In this document: piece by piece, positions 12,892-15,646 of the stretch | Layout: the number at the start of each line of letters is the position of its first letter | Position numbering within the stretch: position 1 is the first letter of the stretch | Assembly: GCA_050486105.1 (NCBI GenBank) | Contig: JBJHCR010000139.1 | Coordinates: 1 to 15,646, forward strand | From: JAEXNA01 sp050486105 | Lineage (GTDB): Bacteria; Vulcanimicrobiota; Xenobia; Xenobiales; JADMJV01 | Length of the DNA stretch: 15,646 nucleotides | Reading direction: 5' to 3' | Translations under genes and position numbers: made by a program | Notes under the pieces: model-generated | The model's database searches: none | What the model saw: the letters and a program-made list of their open reading frames with translations, nothing else | What the model was told of the DNA's origin: nothing

Positions 12892-15062
12892 CTACCTCTG
12901 GGGCAGATTTAGAACCCAGCTATCGCGCCATCCGCATCGGCATCGACGTCGGCGGCACCTTCACCCACGCCGTGGCGGTGGACAACCGCACCGCCGAGGT
13001 TCTCTCTCACTGCGTAACTCCCACCACTCACCAAAGCGAAGACGGAGTGGCTGCGGGAATTCTGCAGTCCTTTCGCGACCTCAAGGCCGGCCTCGGAGAG
13101 GGGTTCGAGGTGGTCTTTCTGGCGCACAGCACCACCCAAGCCACCAATGCCCTGTTGGAGGGCGACGTGGCTAAAGTTGGGGTCGTGGGCCTGGGCAGCG
13201 GGCTTGAGGGCATGAAGGCCAAGTCCGACGTGAACGTCGGCGACATCGAGTTGGCCGAAGGAAAGTTCCTGCACTCAAAGCTCGAGTTCGTGGAGCCCCA
13301 GGAGCAAGCGATCAAGCAAGCCTTGGAGCGACTGAAAGCCGGAGAATGCCGGGCCATCGTGGCCGCCCAGGGGTTCTCAGTGGACGACCCCAGCGGAGAG
13401 AAGATGGTGGCCGAACTGGCCCGAGGAAGTAGCTTACCGGCCTGCGGCACCCACGAAATGTCCGGGCTGTACGGGTTGCGCGTGAGGGCCCGAACGGCGG
13501 TTTTGAACGCCAGTATTCTGCCCAAAATGATCGAGACCGCCGAGATGACCAACAAAGCCTTGACCGAGCAAGGGGTTGAGGCGCCGCTGATGGTCATGCG
13601 CAGCGACGGGGGGGTCATGAGCCTGCAGGAGGTGCGCCGGAGGCCGGTGCTCACCCTGCTGTCGGGTCCGGCCGCAGGCGTGGCGGCGGCGCTGATGTTT
13701 TTGAGGGCCTCAGACGCCATTTTTCTGGAGGTGGGCGGCACCAGCACCGACATCTGCTTGATCAAGGACGGCAAGGCGGCCATCCGTTCGGCCTCAGTGG
13801 GAGGGCACCCCACCTATCTCAAAACTCTGGACAGCCGCACTCTGGGCATCGCCGGAGGCTCCATGGTGGGTCGGGCTCGAGACGGAGGCCTTTTGGTGGG
13901 GCCACGCAGCGCCCACGTAGCCGGGTTTGCCTACTGCGCTTTCAGCGACCCCGGCTTCTTTGAGGGCGAACTCAAAGTTTGTGAAGTGCAGCCCCTGCCC
14001 GGCGACCCCGTCTACTTCGTGGTGGAAAACGCCCGAGGAGAGCGAGCCGCCCCCACTACCACCTGTGCTGCTAATCTGTTGGAATACGTGAAGGCTGACG
14101 GCTATTCGGCCGGGTACTTGCCTGGCATCGAGAAGGCCTTTGAGGCTTTGGCTTCCCATCTGAAGATCGGTTCCTCCCGGGCCGCGGCCCGAAAAGTGCT
14201 CGACGGGGCCGCCGAAAAGGTGATCCCTACGGTGCGACAGCTGATCGCCGACTATGGGGTCAAAGACCGGGCCATCAAATTGCTGGGCGGTGGCGGAGGG
14301 GCCGGAGCCATCGTGCCGGTGGTGGCCAAGAAGCTCGATTTTCCCTTCGAGATCGCCGACCGGGCCGAAGTCATCTCGGCCATTGGGGCGGCGCTTGCGA
14401 TGGTCAAAGAGACTGTCGAGCGCAACCTGGTGGACCCCACCCAAGAAGACTTGCAACGGATCCGGGCCGAGGCGGAATCGGCAGTGATAGCTATGGGGGC
14501 CGACCCGGAAACGGTGGAGGTCACGGTGAGCGTGGACTCCCAAAAAAGCCTGGTTTCGGCCACGGCCACCGGGTCCATCGCCTTTTCCGAAGGGGAAACC
14601 GGGGGCCAAGAGGAGGTCACAGAAGAAGACCGCCTGTCCACCCTCAAAGAGGCCTCCCCCAAAGAGCAAAGCTTCCAGCCCCTGGGCCACACCGACCACT
14701 TTTATCTGTACCGCAGCGCTCGGGAGGAGCGCTTCCTGTTCAACCTGTTCAAGCGGCAAAAGCGCACCGTCTGGGTCACCGACCGCAAAGGAAACGTAAA
14801 GCTCCAGGTGCCCGAAGGGCAATTGGAAGAGGCTCGAGGGGCCAAATTTGAATCGGCTCTGTCGGAGACCCTGGGCAAGCACACCACCTACGGGGATGCC
14901 GGAGCCCTGATCCCGGCCCTGCACGTGGTGGCCGGACGCAAACTTACCGACCTCACCTCTTTGACCTCAAGCGACCAAGTTCTGACCTTAGCTCGACAGG
15001 AACTCTCAGGGTTAGACCCTGAGGTGCCGGTCTATTTTCTCATCCATCCAAACCGGGGGTAA
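12888..15062 (+). CDS. HyuA-like hydantoinase/5-oxoprolinase family ATPase
   Basis: This 724-residue protein belongs to the hydantoinase/oxoprolinase A family, which has an actin/hexokinase-like ATP-binding fold and opens five-membered lactam or hydantoin rings using ATP. Motifs: phosphate 1 IGIDVGGTFTHAV at 17-29, STTQATNALLEG at 81-92, MRSDGGVM at 237-244, SGPAAGV at 259-265, phosphate 2 EVGGTSTDIC at 281-290 and GGGGGAGA at 467-474, then AEVISAIGAALA. Residues from about 540 to 724 form an extension beyond the usual core, alternating beta (VEVTVSVDSQKSLVSATATG) with a charged linker and an FYLYRSAREERFLFNLF segment. HyuB, the usual partner, is absent: the neighbours are a transporter (ATGA overlap) and a metallopeptidase-like gene 7 bases downstream. 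The ATG at 12888 is chosen over an upstream in-frame start inside the transporter gene. Confidence 0.88.
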   Translation: MTTSGADLEPSYRAIRIGIDVGGTFTHAVAVDNRTAEVLSHCVTPTTHQSEDGVAAGILQSFRDLKAGLGEGFEVVFLAHSTTQATNALLEGDVAKVGVVGLGSGLEGMKAKSDVNVGDIELAEGKFLHSKLEFVEPQEQAIKQALERLKAGECRAIVAAQGFSVDDPSGEKMVAELARGSSLPACGTHEMSGLYGLRVRARTAVLNASILPKMIETAEMTNKALTEQGVEAPLMVMRSDGGVMSLQEVRRRPVLTLLSGPAAGVAAALMFLRASDAIFLEVGGTSTDICLIKDGKAAIRSASVGGHPTYLKTLDSRTLGIAGGSMVGRARDGGLLVGPRSAHVAGFAYCAFSDPGFFEGELKVCEVQPLPGDPVYFVVENARGERAAPTTTCAANLLEYVKADGYSAGYLPGIEKAFEALASHLKIGSSRAAARKVLDGAAEKVIPTVRQLIADYGVKDRAIKLLGGGGGAGAIVPVVAKKLDFPFEIADRAEVISAIGAALAMVKETVERNLVDPTQEDLQRIRAEAESAVIAMGADPETVEVTVSVDSQKSLVSATATGSIAFSEGETGGQEEVTEEDRLSTLKEASPKEQSFQPLGHTDHFYLYRSAREERFLFNLFKRQKRTVWVTDRKGNVKLQVPEGQLEEARGAKFESALSETLGKHTTYGDAGALIPALHVVAGRKLTDLTSLTSSDQVLTLARQELSGLDPEVPVYFLIHPNRG

Positions 15063-15069
15063 AGCCAAA

Positions 15070-15552
15070 ATGAAAGTCACCATCTTAGAACAACTGCCCG
15101 CCTGGCACTTCGCCCGCCATCGGACGCCCTTGCGCAAGGTTGAGGTCGAACGAGCCACCGACTGGGCTCAGAAAGCCCAACGGGCCACCAGGCGCGAGCC
15201 CGAAGCTGAACTTCTCGGACGGGGCATCAAGCTGTCGGTGCAAAGCTTGAGTTTCGGTTCAGTGAAGTTCCGAGCCCGTCTCAACCTGCGCCATCAGGAA
15301 CTGGTCGTGGATGCTCAAGCCGAAGCCGATCTGCACGAAGAGATGCTGCGACTGGGTTTTCCGGTTCACCCTTCGGCTCGGGAGCTGATCCTGGCCCACG
15401 AACTGTTCCACGTGCTCTGCCCCCGTTGCCCCAGCGACTTAGCGGAAATGGCGGCTCACCTCTACGCGGCTCTGGTGCTGGACTTAGACTACTACCCAGG
15501 GATCCTCGATGTCGCCCTGCACTTGGGCCTAGGAGAGAGCCTGAGCGCCTAG
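15070..15552 (+). CDS. Small HELFH metallopeptidase-like protein
   Basis: This 160-residue protein has a clear zinc-binding HExxH motif, His110-Glu-Leu-Phe-His114, followed by CPRC (Cys117, Cys120) and LAEMAAHLYA with Glu126 and His130. That order (HExxH, then Glu in a following helix) is the gluzincin arrangement, with Glu126 the likely third ligand; the CxxC pair may bind a second metal or stabilise the site. The first half (MKVTILEQLPAWHFARHRTP, then IKLSVQSLSFGSVKFRARLNLRHQ) contains beta strands and no signal peptide. I do not recognise a named family. It starts 7 bases after the HyuA-like stop and is surely in that operon. Possible roles are proteolytic activation of the enzyme, or a hydrolase for the ring-opened product. 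Confidence 0.7.
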   Translation: MKVTILEQLPAWHFARHRTPLRKVEVERATDWAQKAQRATRREPEAELLGRGIKLSVQSLSFGSVKFRARLNLRHQELVVDAQAEADLHEEMLRLGFPVHPSARELILAHELFHVLCPRCPSDLAEMAAHLYAALVLDLDYYPGILDVALHLGLGESLSA

Positions 15553-15646
15553 GAGGCTGCTGAATTAATCTCCGCGTCGCGAGACTCGTCCATTATTGTC
15601 CATGCAAAATCGTTTGAAAGCCGCAGGCGTTCCCGTAGGGCCATGT
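15553..15646. other. Short 3' flank of the operon
   Basis: These 94 bases at the right edge hold no visible gene, hairpin with T tract, or repeat. A TCGCGA palindrome lies near 15577. The next gene, if any, lies outside the window. Confidence 0.4.

Noticed and set aside
13794..14924. Long minus-strand frame opposite the HyuA-like gene
   Set aside because: It is a shadow of a high-G+C coding region; its translation is low in complexity and has no domain, while the plus strand has all family motifs.
1..15646. CRISPR arrays, insertion sequences, integrases and rRNA genes
   Set aside because: I looked for regularly spaced repeats, transposase or recombinase motifs and conserved rRNA segments and saw none.

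Overview
The window is bacterial chromosomal DNA of moderate to high G+C, densely coded on both strands. The tandem pseudopilin genes with type III leaders, an NlpE-like envelope protein and several signal peptides suggest a diderm bacterium. No rRNA, tRNA or phylogenetic marker is present, so I do not name a phylum. The mix of families (DUF7305-type prepilin tails, Uma2, DUF4336, DUF3626) recalls under-sampled environmental phyla, but that is only an impression.

Bases 1-1663 hold the end of a type IV pilus minor-pilin (pseudopilin) cassette: a PilX-like 3' end cut by the window edge, a PilV-like gene, an overlapping PilW-like gene, and a decayed second PilX-like gene that keeps its prepilin leader and its C-terminal tail but has lost everything between and carries a frameshift. 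Bases 1644-2756 hold a divergent pair: an unrecognised helical protein and a small TPR-like protein. Bases 2757-3366 carry no convincing gene but contain an imperfect 60-base-period repeat and several hairpins.

Bases 3367-6650 hold a small phasin-like helical protein, a Phd/YefM-VapC toxin-antitoxin pair, two exported proteins of unknown function and an NlpE-like protein. Bases 6681-8950 are a regulatory unit. A MarR repressor and a DUF3626 protein are transcribed leftward, and a DUF4336 metallo-beta-lactamase-like protein rightward. A perfect 7-5-7 palindrome sits inside the rightward promoter, which is placed so that the DUF4336 message would be leaderless.

Bases 9128-10809 encode an OLD/AriA-like AAA ATPase overlapping a Toprim-type (DUF3226-like) protein. 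This two-gene layout resembles PARIS, AbiL and RloAB phage-defence modules but has a different Toprim partner family. It is less G+C-rich than its surroundings and is the best candidate for a little-described system. A Uma2 nuclease-like gene follows on the other strand.

Bases 11575-15552 form a tight, G+C-rich three-gene operon: a polytopic carboxylate-type transporter, a HyuA-like hydantoinase/oxoprolinase ATPase with a C-terminal extension and no HyuB partner, and a small HELFH metallopeptidase-like protein. It looks like an uptake-and-hydrolysis route for an uncharacterised lactam, hydantoin or organic acid.
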